Source: Hevea brasiliensis (Eukaryota; Streptophyta; Magnoliopsida; Malpighiales; Euphorbiaceae). Taken from it: a stretch of DNA of 64,000 nt. Under the pieces are notes generated by a model, which saw nothing but the letters and a program-made list of their open reading frames with translations, was not told the origin of the DNA and ran no database searches. Below, piece after piece: positions 47,124 through 59,355 of the stretch. The first letter of the stretch is position 1. Each line of letters begins with the position of its first letter. The stretch lies in contig NC_079501.1 of NCBI RefSeq assembly GCF_030052815.1, positions 91,554,296 to 91,618,295 of the forward strand, read 5' to 3'. The position numbers were made by a program, and so were the translations under genes.

Positions 47124-48128
47124 TGTTTTTTGGCAGCCATTACTATAAGACATGAACCAAGATCTTATGCAGAAGCAGTTAAAGATGAGCGGTGGAGAGC
47201 GGCTATGAGAAAAGAAATACAAGCTTTAGAGGATAATGGTACATGGACAGTTGAAAATCTGCCATTTGGGAAGAAAGCAATAGGAAGTAAGTGGGTATAC
47301 AAAATTAAATACAATTTTGATGGAAGTGTTGAACGATGCAAGGCGCGGTTAGTGATATTGGGAAATAATCAAGTTGAAGGCATAGATTATCAGGAGACTT
47401 TTGCTCCTACAGTAAAAATGGTTACTGTGCGCACCTTTCTTGCCGTTGCGGCTACAAAGAATTGGGAACTCCATCAGATGGATGTCCAAAATGCTTTCTT
47501 ACACGATGATTTGGAGGAAGAGGTTTACATGAAGATGCCGCCTGGATTTTCTTCTCAATCACCAGGGAAGGTTTGTAAACTCTAGAAATCTCTATACGGT
47601 TTGCGGCAAGCACCTAGATGTTGGTTTGCGAAATTGGCTGCATCTCTGAAAGCTTATGGATTTCAGCAATCATATTCAGATTACTCTTTGTTCACTTTAC
47701 GAGCTAGGACTGTTCAATTGAATGTGCTTATTTATGTGGATAACCTTATTATCTCCAGTAATGATGTTTCCGATGTACAAAAATTCAAGAACTATTTGAG
47801 TCGTTGCTTTCATATGAAAGACTTGGGGAAGCTGAAATTTTTCTTAGGGATTGAAGTAGCCAGAAACTCGAATGGTATTTTCTTGTGTCAACGTAAGTAT
47901 GCGTTGGATGTAATTTCAGAAGTTGGATTAATAGGTTGCAAGCCGGCTAAAACTCCTCTTGAACAAAATCATAAGCTGGCCCTTACCGAGAGTGATGATA
48001 TGGATGACCCCGCTCAGTATAGGCGTCTGGTGGGATGGCTTATTTATCTAACAATAACTCGGCCCGAGTTGTCTTATTGTGTGCATATTCTTGCTCAGTT
48101 CATGAAACAATCGAAGAAAGTTCATTAG
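47124..48128 (+). pseudogene. Copia reverse transcriptase with altered catalytic motif
   Basis: [71 protein letters not shown] at 47583-47585, then SLYGLRQAPRCWF. The catalytic motif reads YVDN (47733-47744) where YVDD is invariant; the second Asp is Asn at 47742-47744. FFLGIEVARNSNGIFLCQRK follows, and TAG at 48126-48128 closes the frame. Confidence 0.9.
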
Positions 48129-48681
48129 GAGGCAGCTGTTAGAGTTGTGCATTATTTGAAAGGAAATCCAGGTCAGGGTGCATGCCAATTGTGATCTCAA
48201 ATTGTCTACTTACTGTGATTCTGATTGGGCTAGCTGTCCTTTGAAGAGACAGTCTTTGACCGGTTACTTTATTCTTTTGGGTGAATCCCCTATCTCGTGG
48301 AAGACTAAAAAGCAACAGACAGTGTCTCGCTCATCCGCTAAAGCTGAATATCTGTCTATGAGTACTACAACTTGTGAACTTAAATGGTTGAAAGGATTAT
48401 TGAATTCTCTTGGTGTGGCGCATACTGAACCTATGAATTTGTATTGTGATAGTCAAGCAGCTCTGCATATAGCTGCTAATTCGGTCTATCATGAACGTAC
48501 CAAGCATATTGAAGTGGACTGTCATTTTATCCGTGATGAGATATTAAATGGTAACATTCGAACAGATTATGTACGTAGTTCAATACAACCTGCGGATATC
48601 TTCACAAAGGCGTTAGGAAAGGATCAGTTTGACTTTCTTCTTCGCAAATTGGGCATTCGAGATCTCCATGCTCTAACTTGA
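48129..48681 (+). pseudogene. Copia RNase H
   Basis: After a frameshift near 48172 the frame reads STYCDSDWASCPLKRQSLTG, ISWKTKKQQTVSRSSAKAEY, LYCDSQAALHIAANSVYHER and TKHIEVDCHFIRD, ending naturally at TGA 48679-48681. The acidic catalytic residues are present. Confidence 0.9.
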
Positions 48682-48687
48682 GGGGCG
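48674..48687 (+). promoter_or_regulatory. Polypurine tract of the copia element
   Basis: AACTTGAGGGGCG, overlapping the end of the RNase H frame, directly before the 3' LTR. Confidence 0.75.
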
Positions 48688-48920
48688 TATTGGAAAGGCA
48701 GCTGTTAGCTGCCACTTATTTTGCATTTATTTAGGGCATTTGTTTAGGAATTTTTGTGTGCATATCTGTTCTTACCTTTTGTTGTATGATTCTGATACAA
48801 TTTTGGTAGTTTAGCTTGATTAGGAACCTATTTGTTAGCTGTAATTTTTTATATATATCTTTGATTTCTAGGGCAATAAACATCAAAATTCTTATTCCAA
48901 AATTTCTTAGTTCTTTTACA
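48688..48920 (+). repeat. 3' LTR of the copia element
   Basis: 233 bp; same TATTGG start and TTTACA end as the 5' LTR. Confidence 0.92.
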
Positions 48921-48925
48921 CATAC

Positions 48926-49739
48926 CTATTTTATTTATATAAATAGTAAGTTACTTATATATTTTTATCTATAATTGTTAGCTCTAAAATTACAAGATCT
49001 AGTATTTTGATGGTAACAAAATTTTATATTTATGACTCAAAATTCTAATGGATTTTGAAGAAATCTTTTTCTAAATTAAGGGAAATTTCTATTTGGATTA
49101 AAATTGAGGGGATAACACTGTAAATATGAGTATTGTAGAGAAATTAATTTAGTTTTGCCTATTGTAGAGAGAGCTTTAGCATGGAGTGAGGGGCTTTACC
49201 CACTACTAAGGAGTAGTTTTTGCCCTAAGGAAGAAGAGGTTTTACTCATGGAGAAGGATTCTGCCCATTATAGAGAGGGGCTCTAGCTTGCCCATTGAGA
49301 AAAATAACTTTGCCAATTGCTGAAGAGTGATTTTGTCTATTGATCAGAGGTTCCTTCCCATTGCAGTCACATGAAGGGAGAGAGGCTTTGGTTTAAGGTA
49401 GAGAAGGACATAGTCCAAGAGAAAGCAACTATTTTTCATTGTAATTGAAGACACCTATTGTGGTGTATAATGTAGTTAAACTGGTTAATATATTTGGTTT
49501 ATCTAGAGGAGAATGATAGGGACTAATTAATACTATGAGTAGTTTGATATGAGAGTTATATTGGGTGTAATTAGATGATGAGTAGTTAGCTTTAAATTTG
49601 TAATTGATGATTTATTATTAATGTTAATAGAAAATGGCATGTTCGTAGTGGAGCTCAATTTTGGGTTAGCCACATAAATATTAGTATTTTTGTGTGTTTA
49701 CTTTATTTTTTTTTTGTAGATTACATGCTTCTACAATTG
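48926..49739. other. Unassigned repeat-like sequence
   Basis: No coding potential. The stretch 49140-49400 repeats variants of short phrases (TTTTGCCC, CCCATTGAGAAA, GAGGGGCTCTAGC), as some LTR leaders do. It may be part of the LTR that becomes recognisable at 49740. Confidence 0.35.
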
Positions 49740-50229
49740 TCGATCTCTATTTTTGTGACCTTGTAAGCATGCACATTTAGGTTGTGAGGAACTCGATGCT
49801 AAAAAATTATATGACTATAAAATATATTTAAAGGCATTAAAAATGGATAATTATATGTATGGTATGTTTCTTATTGAAAATAATTTGGAAGAGTAAAAAA
49901 TGTGTAATTAAATTTAAACGAAATTTATTTTTTGTTTAAAATAATTTTAGGAATTTATTTTATTAAAAAACCTAATTTGACCTAATTAAGCTCTCTAAGG
50001 CCAATAAGGCCCCGTAGGGTATTTTGATTAAATAAATAAAAGCTCACAAGTCTTTTTTTATTTATTTATTTTTAAAGGAAAATAAAATCAAATAGGAAGT
50101 TTTCTCTTTAAGATTTCTTAAATCTTCCTATTTATGGATTACATAAACTTCCTATATATTGTTTTGGCCTAAATTCTATAAATACCTCATAAAAAGGAAG
50201 GAAAAAGGGAGAGAGAGGGAGGAGAGGAG

Positions 50230-51037
50230 TAGGGGTGTAAATGAACCAAGTCGCTCATGAGCTACTCAAGGCTCGGTTCTATAAAAGCTAGGCTTGGTTC
50301 AGTTCATTTTCTAAACGAGCCGAGCTCGAGTTCGAATTTTAGGCTCGTTTAATAAACGAGCTAAGCTCAAACTTAACAATATTTGGCTCAAGCTCGAGTT
50401 TGAGCTCAGCTCGTTTACAGGATGACGAGTTGGCTCGTTGAACAAACTCATGAGTTGGCTCATTGAACAGGCTCGCAATTTAACTCGTTAAATAGACTCA
50501 TGAACTAATTCGTAAAAAGGCTCGTTTATAAGTTCGCGAACTAGCTTATTTATAAAAATATTTATATTAATAATTATAATTTATAATATTGTAAATATAT
50601 TTATTTTATTTATGATTGTTTTAAAAATAATATATAAAAATATATTATTTAAAAGTCATTATATAAAAAATAGTTATTTGTAATTTATTTTTTTAAATAA
50701 AGTTAATTTGCATAAAAATAAAATCAGAATATTAAATATATGATCTCAATATGATAAAATAATATATTATTAAATATTATATTATTATATAAGATTATAA
50801 TATAATCAAAATAAAAAGTGTATTTATAAAATATAATTATTTGTACTTTAAATATAATTTTTATAAAAAATGAAGTTAATTTTATTTGAGAAATAAATTT
50901 AAAATATTATATATACACACACACACAAACACACACATAAAAATTATTTTGAACTATTTTATATGTACTAAAGTACTAAATAAATCAGAACTTAGTTATG
51001 CAATTTTGGTAGTGGTCATACGATTTAAAACATGAAT

Positions 51038-51115
<78 letters not shown>

Positions 51116-52253
51116 TTTGAACTTTTTAAAGATTAAGCTCTAAGTTTAATAACTAACCATTATTATTACTTTCTCTCTCTTTACAGTTACTTACATTTTT
51201 TTTTCTATTAAAACTAATTAATCTATCTATATGTTTTTTTGTTGGATTTTTACTCTCTATATTATTCTTTTCCTAATATCTATTTTTATAATATCTCTCT
51301 CTTTAAATTGTAAACCTTTAAAAGGTTAAAGTTTAAGTTTAGCGCTAGTCCATCTTCCATATATATAACTTAAATATGTACTTTTATAATAACTATTATA
51401 CTTAATATTAATTATCTACTTATTTAATACAAATTAATTTGTTTATATCTTAAGTATTAGTAAAAGGTATAAAGCACCAAATATAATTTGACAAATTAAA
51501 TAATCTATTATATTTAATATTTTTAAACTTATTTAAATAAATTAAATATAAAAATAGTAAAAAAACTCAAATTATAATATATTTATATAAAAAATTAATA
51601 ACAGTTATTAACTCTATGAATTAATTAATAATACAAAAAGTAATATATTTTATCAAAATAACATTAGAAAAATAAAATAACAATTTAATTATAATTACAT
51701 AAAATTTATTATTTTAAAACTAATTTAATTATAATTACATAAAATTTATAATTTTAAAACTATGTAGTTTTGATTTAAAACTATATAGTTTTCATTGAAT
51801 TGAAAGAATAAAAACTAATTAATTTCATTTGAATTATGATGGTGTGCTATTTTAAAATAAATTGCAATATGTTTTAAACTGTTTTTCTTGTTATTTTCTA
51901 TTATTATGACTATAGATTTATGTAATAATTTATTATGAAAATAATTGTGAGTTAAAATAGGTATAATAACAGTCGAGCTCAAGCTTATCGAATTTGAGAT
52001 CGAGTTTATCGAACTCGAATCGAGCTTGACCTTATCGAGTTTGCGTTCGAATTTATTTTAATAGTTTATCGAACTTAATATGAGCCGAGCTCGAGTTTGA
52101 CTTTTAATATAATAAACGAACTTAAAATGAACCAGGCTTGAATCGAGCTCAAACTTAATATATTTTAAATAGGCCGAGCTTGGGCCTCCAATATTAATGA
52201 ACCAAGCTTGAACAAGTCAAATTTGACTCGGCTCGGTTCATTTACAACTCTTA
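50230..52253. mobile_element. hAT-like non-autonomous element, 2,024 bp
   Basis: Ends are TAGGGGTGTAAATGAACC and, inverted, TAAGAGTTGTAAATGAACC. Flanks GAGAGGAG (50222-50229) and GGGAGGAG (52254-52261) match at 7 of 8, fitting an 8-bp hAT duplication. Both subterminal regions, about 300 bp each, are crowded with GAGCTCG/CTCGAGTT words. The interior is AT-rich with (CT)n at 51041-51092 followed by (TA)n. No transposase frame. Confidence 0.7.
51041..51114. repeat. (CT)26 followed by (TA)11
   Basis: A compound microsatellite inside the hAT-like element. On plus it is a long polypyrimidine tract. Confidence 0.95.
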
Positions 52254-52600
52254 GGGAGGAGAGAACAATACAACATAAATTTGAGGGTAATAACAACTCT
52301 GCACGTGTTCTTATTTCTATCACTTTGTTTTTAATTAATTTTTGTGTACTTCTGTTCCTGTAAAAATTATATAAAAATTATATTTGTAATCTTAATGAAA
52401 TTTTAATAATTTTAGCCTCAAGAATTATGAAAAAAACTATTAAATTAAGTAAGTTATGACTGTCCAAAATTAGGGTGTTTGCAAATCATGATTTGTAGTG
52501 CAACCAACTTTCAAGGTTCATATCTCCCTCAATTCTTCATCTTTTTTTTGTAATTGTTATTAAATTCAAGATATTTCCTAACTTTTCCCATTGATTTCAT

Positions 52601-53474
52601 GAAAACATATTTTGTAGTTAGAGAGATATTGTAGTTTTAAAAAAGTAATACAAATCTATCACTGTTAAAAGTTCTAATTTTTATAAATTATTTGGTGGTA
52701 ATTAATTTTATAATTTAATATGATATTTGATCTTACTCCTGTCATTTTTATACTTGTTTAGATATTTTTAAAAATTCAAATACAAAGATACAGTGAGTCT
52801 GTGAGATTTAGAAATTTTCTTTTTTTTTTTTTTGTTCAAGTTTTAAATTATATCTTGATCTAATTTTAATTATGCATATAATGTGATATGGTGTCATGAA
52901 AAATTAGAATTACGTTAGATGGACCCATGGCCATTGTATAGTTTTGACCCATTAAAAGTCCATATTATACGCAATTAAATTTTTTAATTATAGTATTTAT
53001 TTTATTTTAAAAAATAAATTGGTAAATAGTCATAGGGTAAGTATCAAAAAAGGCAATAATTACATGAAGCTTAATGAAAGTACGACAAAAATTAACTTAC
53101 CATACTAAAAGAGAATGCCCCTTTTTAAGAGTAACTTGCCCCAATAACAACCACAATAATGAAAAGATAAGTATTCCTTAAACTTTCTTAAAATAATAAT
53201 TTTATATGTAATATGTAGTAATAATAGGACTTACTTGGTAAATAATAAAATTAATTTTATTTGCATCTTTAACCTATTTGTGCATGAAATTTAATTAAAT
53301 AAATATTAGGTAAATTAAAATTAAATCTTGTTTGTATAAAAAAAACTAACTTTGGTATGTAAATTAAATGTAATTAAACATTTGTTAAGAAATAAAATAA
53401 ATTAATATGTTAGAAACAAATATTTTTAGGATGTAATGGCTTGAGCCTTTATGTGTTTATTGGAATGAATTACA
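52601..53474. other. AT-rich, no feature seen
   Basis: No ORF or repeat boundary recognised. Scattered short A and T tracts. Confidence 0.5.
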
Positions 53475-56194
53475 TGTCATGACCCAAACTATAGGTCAGA
53501 CTGGCACTAGGACTTGGGTCAGTATAAAGCCCCCAAAGCCCGTAGCAAGCCTAACTATTTCTTAGCACTTTTAAGCCTATATTTTGAATCGATTTTCAAG
53601 AAACCAACAGGACAGAGTCCCACCATAAACTGGACTACCCAATGACAAGTTTTTAGCTCACCCAACCTGTGATCACAATATATATATATATATATATACA
53701 TATGGAGAGCTCAGCACACCTTCACAATCATCAAAAAATCAATATGATCACTAGGAGCTCAGCTCTCTCATCCACATAACCAATTCAATCCATAAATCTA
53801 CACATACATGATCAATAAGTTTACAATTCTACAAACTGTGTCCATGTTAACCCCTCAATGTGAGGAAGCACAAAATCTGACATCTACTGTCTAAGCACGG
53901 GCTCCATTACATATTACACACATTTTATTAATCTCCTATCAGTTAACTGCAGCTCCATCCCTGCCTATCTGTAGGAGTCTAGAAATAGGTAGGCATCATC
54001 CATAGGGTCATAATTACCTAGCACCAATTTCTTGAAATTTACAATATGCTTATATGGTTCCACTCTTTGTACTGTACGCTTCTACTATTGTGGAGGATGG
54101 ACCATGTACTGTGCCATCATATCAATGGTCCTTTGCAGACTAGCTAAAGGAGTTGCCATTGGATCCATAGGACCCTAAGCCATGAAAGACTGTTCCTGAA
54201 CGGGTAGCTGCTAATCTTCTATTTGAGCAGCTCTAGGTCTCCTGCCCCATCTCCTTAGGGTAGGCACCTCATCTTATGTTGATAATTCACCTGGCACTTC
54301 CTATTCTGGGGTTGTGGCAGCTCTTTTACTTCTATGAATTTTCCTAAAATTCAGTAGTATTAGCCCACAAAAAACCAAAATAGCATGCTAAGCATCTTTT
54401 CAATCTCATAATCACACATAGGTACATGAAGTAGAAACTAGACGCAAGGATGATAGTCCAAGGATGAATATGGATCCTATACTCCGCATGTGACTTCTAA
54501 ATAGACCCTTTTTAAGGCTTTAGACATGTATTTTCAATGAATCTCGATCCTAACTTTGATACCAATTTTGTCATGACCCAAACTATGGGCCAAACCGACA
54601 CTAGGACTTGGGTCAGCATAAGGCCCCCAAAGCCTGTAGCAAGCCTAACTATTTCCTAGCCTAACTTTTAAGCCTATATTTTGAGCCCATTTTCAAGAAA
54701 CCAATTGGACAAAGTCCAACCATAAACTGGACTATCCAACAGCAAGTTTTTAGCTTACTTGACCTATGATCACAATATATATATACATATGTGGCGCTTA
54801 GCTCACTCTCATATTCATCAACAAATCAATATGATCACTAGGAGCTCAGCTCCCTCATCTACATAACCAATTCAATCCATAATTCCACACATTCATGATC
54901 AGTAAGTTTACAAATTCAATATATATATATATATATATATATTATAGTCTCAAATCAAATGTAATATTTTCTAACACATGTGGAGTTCTAGATTTCATCT
55001 AACATCATAAATTATATGGGTAAAGCATGAATGGACTTGCGAGGAAGGAAACAGGTTAATCATTAGAAAAGCTCTCCTGTAACCTAGAAAAATAGGGTGA
55101 ACAGGAGTGAGCTTTTGACTCATAGTGTAAGATATTGATTTTACATACAATTTCTATGACTATCTAGTACTAATGCATCCCTAAGGATGAAATGCAACAT
55201 AATTTAGCAATTTCAAATAATTTCAAATAATACTCGCACAAAGAATAATTTGGAGCACTCACACTCCCGTGTGTCACATCAATATAAATACAATATGGGA
55301 GTTGATCCCCTATACAGCTCTCTTAATCCAAGGCCTGCTAGTGAGATCAACTTGAGTCGGACTTTCTCTTATAATCTAAATGCAAGGGTCAATGAGGTCA
55401 ACTCAAGCCATACTCGCCCTGACTTATCACAAAAAGGATCGAGCCCCAAGCGAGAGTAGCTCAAGCTGATTTGCCCATCCTACCCATATCCATTACTAAT
55501 ATACTGCACGCACGCCGACACACGTACACAGCTCTAAATTACCTTAAGGCAACACCCACATTAAATCATCAAGTAATAATGCAATACAAAGCGTGCCTAT
55601 AATAGCTTATACATATAACTATAAGTGATACATGGGCATGTTGTAAACATATAATAATAGTATTGAAATTATAAATAAAATTAATATCTACTCATAAATT
55701 AACTGAAAGTCACTGCGGCGGCTGGGCAGAAGAGGAAGGCTAACCCGGCTCACCTAAATAATTACATTACAAAATGATCAATATTTACTTAAACAAAACT
55801 TTGAAGAATCAAAGGACATCCTAAGTTTTGCTGAAAATCCAACAAAGTTCCCTATACCTAGGACCTACCCAACCTGCAAAATGATCTAAATAACACTTCT
55901 AAAATACATCTCTCATATCCACATCTCATTAAAATTATATGGCCCCTCCTAGGCCCTCTAAAATGGTCAACACTCACAAACTTAAAAAATTACATTTTAG
56001 TTTTTGAAACTAACATTCTGTAACAATCATTTAAACGAGCTCTAAAAATTCTAAAATTTTGCCCCGCAGTCCTTAACAATATTATAAAGGTAATGCAAAA
56101 GGAAGTATAATTTTCTAGCTATCTAGAATATTTTATAGATTTTTATTCTAAACTCGATACTATAAAATTAAAGAAACTTGGAGTTCGAATTTAC
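53475..56194 (-). mobile_element. Deleted Ty3/gypsy element (minus) with two partial LTRs
   Basis: Left LTR (53475 to about 53920) and right LTR (54569-56194) both start on plus with TGTCATGACCCAAACTAT, i.e. the minus-strand LTR ends ...GGGTCATGACA. The primer site (minus TTGGTATCAAAGTT, a variant of the tRNA-Met site) lies at 54552-54566, beside the right-hand 5' LTR. A gag remnant fills the gap; pol and most of the 3' LTR are deleted. The right LTR is cut at 56194 by the Tat-type LTR. Confidence 0.7.
53940..54370 (-). pseudogene. Gypsy gag remnant
   Basis: The minus-strand frame, broken by several stops, reads RSKRAATTPE, SLQRTIDMMAQYMVHPP and YKHIVNFKKLVLGNYDPMDD, typical of the N-terminal half of gypsy gag. 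It ends abruptly near 53940 in LTR-like sequence. Confidence 0.65.
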
Positions 56195-56599
56195 TGTCGC
56201 AATGGGATTTTTGCGGTCGCCCGGACGATCACTCACCGAAGTGGGAAAGAGTGAGGAGTCGCCACCTTAGTTTTGAGGAGAACTAAAGAAAACCATTTGA
56301 GAAGATAAATAAAGAATGAAACCACTTCAAGACAGAGATTCTAGGTTCGGGGTCCGTAAACGGGTGGGGAAGGTGTTAGGCACCCCACCTCGTCCCTTAA
56401 TAAGGGTAGGTAGATTTAATTTTGCGTCCTTTATAAACTAGTTAGAAGGGCTCGGATGGGAATGTTAGTCCTTTTGGTAAAAGGAATGTTTGATTTTTCA
56501 CTGATTAGGATCACCCAGATACATAAGTAAATGAGACAACCTTAGTGAATTACTTTTGCATGTTAATTTTACTTGAAAAGGAATGTTTTATTTAAAATT

Positions 56600-56935
56600 T
56601 AATTTAGAAGATCGGATAAGAACTCTCTTCCGATCCCTATTAAATATTTATTAGAGATTTTAATTTGGGATCGGATAAGAACTCTCCTCCGACCTCTTTT
56701 AAGTATTTATTAAAATTTTAAGCTGAGACCGGATAAGAACTCTCCTCCAATCTCTATTAAGCATTTATTAAAATTTAAGTCGAGACCGGATAAGAACTCT
56801 CCTCCGATCTCTTTTAAATATTTATTAGAGATTTTGAATTGAGGTCGGATAAGAACTCTCCTCCGACCTCTTTTAAGTATTTATTAAAATTTTAAGCTGA
56901 GACCGGATAAGAACTCTCCTCCGATCTCTTTCGGA
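56600..56935. repeat. Tandem repeat block in the LTR (five to six units of about 60-70 bp)
   Basis: Each unit contains CGGATAAGAACTCTCCTCCG followed by TTTATTAAAATTTTAAG-like text. Located in the R/U5 side of the Tat-type LTR. Confidence 0.85.
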
Positions 56936-57506
56936 TTAGCAGGAGCCTGGAAGGGGCTTTGCCGATCTCCCGAATTTCAATTTCGGCTACATGTCACAAG
57001 AACCTAAAACTAAGGTTTCTGGCATTCAAAAATGCTTGAGATAAGGTTTCTTGATACCCTATGACTAAATGGGTAATACTAAACTTGATTTACCGACCTT
57101 CCATGTAGTCATTTCACGCATACCTATTAATGTCCGATCTGCTCGCCTAGTTTATTTTGGTTTTATTCCTCTTCATGGTATCTTGCCGAATTCCCGCTCA
57201 CGCCACCTAATAGTTTGGCTATTTTCCGACGTGTTATTCAAGCTTTCTTTAAAAGAGGCCCTTAAGTTGCAGATACCTATATTTTGCCTGACCACTTACA
57301 CGCTACTAGGAGCTAAAAGCTCGTATTCAGAAATGACGAAAATTGACGAAATGATGGACCGATCACTAAAGAGATAATTCGAGAGTAACGTTCTTTGAGA
57401 TTTTTTGCTTAGAATAAACTTAAAGAAAACCGCGTACGTAAAGAGAACAAAGAAAGTGCGAAAAGTAAACGCAAATACTTAATAAAACAGTAATATGAAC
57501 TCTTAC

Positions 57507-57677
57507 CTGTGAGGAGCCAAATATATTGAAATAACTGTGAGGTGGTAAATAGTGATGAAGATGGCGGATTGATCAGCCTGAGAGTTGATGTCTGTGAGGA
57601 GCCAAATGTATTGAAATAACTATGAGGTGGTAAATAGTGATGAAGATGGCGGATTAACCAGCCTGAGAGTTGATGTC
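57507..57677. repeat. 85-bp tandem duplication in the LTR
   Basis: GAGGAGCCAAAT starts at 57511 and again at 57596; the two units are about 95 percent identical by eye. The minus strand at the left edge reads CAGGTAAGAG, a good splice donor consensus. Confidence 0.85.
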
Positions 57678-57997
57678 TGTCGTGAAACCGAGAGATGCTT
57701 TAGCTAAAAGGTAACCGGGTAAGAACCAGGTGGAAGGAAGTTGAGCTTGAACAGAGGAAAAGAAAGCAAAGATGACGAGAGTATGACCAGATAATGAACA
57801 AACTGGAAATGTAGAGTTCCAGTATTCAAAATCTTTTCCAAGAAAACACTCCTGAAAACTAGTTTCAAAAGTCTTTTTGATCACTACAAAACAGCAGAGT
57901 AACAAACTGAATGAAGTTTCAGAGTTCCTCCACGATAATAGCAGCCTCTTGTCTATATTTTTTTTTTTGTCCGTCCCTTGAACAGTTTTTATGCCGG

Positions 57998-58005
57998 TAT
58001 TTATA
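57998..58005 (-). promoter_or_regulatory. TATA box of the Tat-type LTR (minus)
   Basis: The minus strand reads CCTATAAATACCGG. This is the expected sense promoter of the retrotransposon, transcribing toward 56195. Confidence 0.55.
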
Positions 58006-58612
58006 GGAATCGGGTGCTCTTCGTGAAGGGTCAGGATTTATTTGAGGGAGATGGAGGGTCGAGATCTCGAAGGACATGATCGGAGGTTCAGGAATTAAAG
58101 AGAATCAAAATGAATGGTTGAGATCACTCTTCATAATATTTGTCCTTTTCTTCTTTCCATCTGACGGTCCCAAATTTCCTTGTCCGGAATGATCCGAGGG
58201 CTAAGAGTGAAAGACGCTGGTATTGTCGTCTTCTCTCTTGATCTAAGGGTTCCGGGTTTGTCCTTACAAGTGGGATCAACGGTGGAGATTGGGATGTACA
58301 GGACTGTCATGACATACCCCGCACTGCACAAGATTATGGCGATTCTTAGGCGCGGTGGAGATCTCGTCTGCAACGCCTTAACTACCTCGGCTCTGATTCC
58401 GACGACGGTTATTGGAATTTGTCTTATTCCTTTTGCCTACCGATCCCTCCTCTTTCTGATTTCTTTCACATGTTCTTTCCGACCTTTCATGCTGGTCTCC
58501 CACCTTCCGATCTACTATTCCGATCTTTTCCCTTCTTCAGGTCCGGTCTGGTCAAAGTATTAATTGTCCCTCGATTCTCGAAGCGTTTGCTTCGTTTTCT
58601 GCTCAGCAATAA

Positions 58613-59092
58613 ATGCTCATTTTCCCCTATATATACTCCTGTCGACAGAGACATTTCTTTCATCTGATTTTCCTCTCTTCCTTTCTTACTTTCCCTATTC
58701 TAGCTGCTCAAAGGGAAGTTCGCTATAATCGTGGCTTTGATCTTTTCCGATGGACTTCTTTACTCACCGATCGAAAATTTACGATCCTTGATCGAATGAC
58801 CTTAACTGACGATGGTGAGAGGACTGGATTTGGCCGATCTGTATTGCGGACTTTGGTTGTACCGATCTCGAGTCGCTCAACTGAGTTCATTCGGCTTCTC
58901 ATTGCATTGGGTGTTCCGACAGCGTCTTTCCTCCACATTGGGTGTTCCGACTGGTCGGTTTCAGTGGTAACATCGGTGACGATGTCTCTCATCTTCATGG
59001 GAGTCATAATCACCCCATCCGAGCCGCACATCTATCTCGATGCCAACAATGGTCTCTGGTCAAACACATCTTTTGATTCACCACAAGACTAG
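58613..59092 (+). other. Open frame of unknown meaning in the LTR
   Basis: 159 codons open on plus, with a TATA-like CCCCTATATATACTCC at about 58624. Residues include GFDLFRWTSLLTDRKFTILD; nothing was recognised. It contains a local duplication of the phrase CATTGGGTGTTCCGAC. Coding status doubtful. Confidence 0.25.
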
Positions 59093-59128
59093 GTTTTGAA
59101 ATAGGCCTTTTTGATTGGTTGTTCCTAC

Positions 59129-59355
59129 GGTCTCTAGAGATCGCCCAAATGATGTAATCCTAAAATGTAATCAGATCTCTAGAGATTGCCCAAATGATGT
59201 AGTTAGACCTTTATTGTAGTCCGATCCCTAGAGATCGCCCAAATGATGTATTTTATTTTCAATGCAGTCCGATCTCTTAGAGATCACAGAAATGATGTGA
59301 TCCAATGTTAGTGTAATCCGATCCCTAGAGATCGCCCAAATGTTGTAATCCGAAC
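59129..59355. repeat. Second tandem repeat block in the LTR (about 55-60 bp units)
   Basis: Five units containing CCTAGAGATCGCCCAAATGA and related text, just upstream of the plus-strand promoter of the antisense ORF. Confidence 0.85.

Larger units (their letters stand above)
44147..48920 (+). mobile_element. Ty1/copia LTR retrotransposon, complete structure, defective genes
   Basis: Short LTRs (232 and 233 bp), a tRNA-Met primer site immediately after the 5' LTR, the copia gene order gag-PR-IN-RT-RH, a polypurine tract and exact CATAC duplications. The LTRs begin TATTGG and end TTTACA, so the termini are TA...CA rather than TG...CA in both copies. The coding region has at least six stops and four frameshifts. 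Confidence 0.95.
49740..52600 (+). mobile_element. LTR fragment related to the outer solo LTR, interrupted by a hAT element
   Basis: 49760-49810 (GAGGAACTCGATGCTAAAAA, TTATATGACTATAAAATATA) matches the reverse complement of 39545-39620. A TATA-like CTATAAATACCTC follows at about 50177 and a GA-rich leader to 50229. The leader resumes after the hAT insertion at 52262. The outer boundaries were not found. Confidence 0.5.

Noticed and set aside
55250..55459. 69-codon plus-strand ORF
   Set aside because: Lies inside the minus-strand gypsy 5' LTR with no family features.
57069..57377. 102-codon plus-strand ORF in the Tat-type LTR
   Set aside because: No recognisable domain, no counterpart to compare in copy 1 within the window, and it lies in the R/U5 side of a minus-strand LTR.
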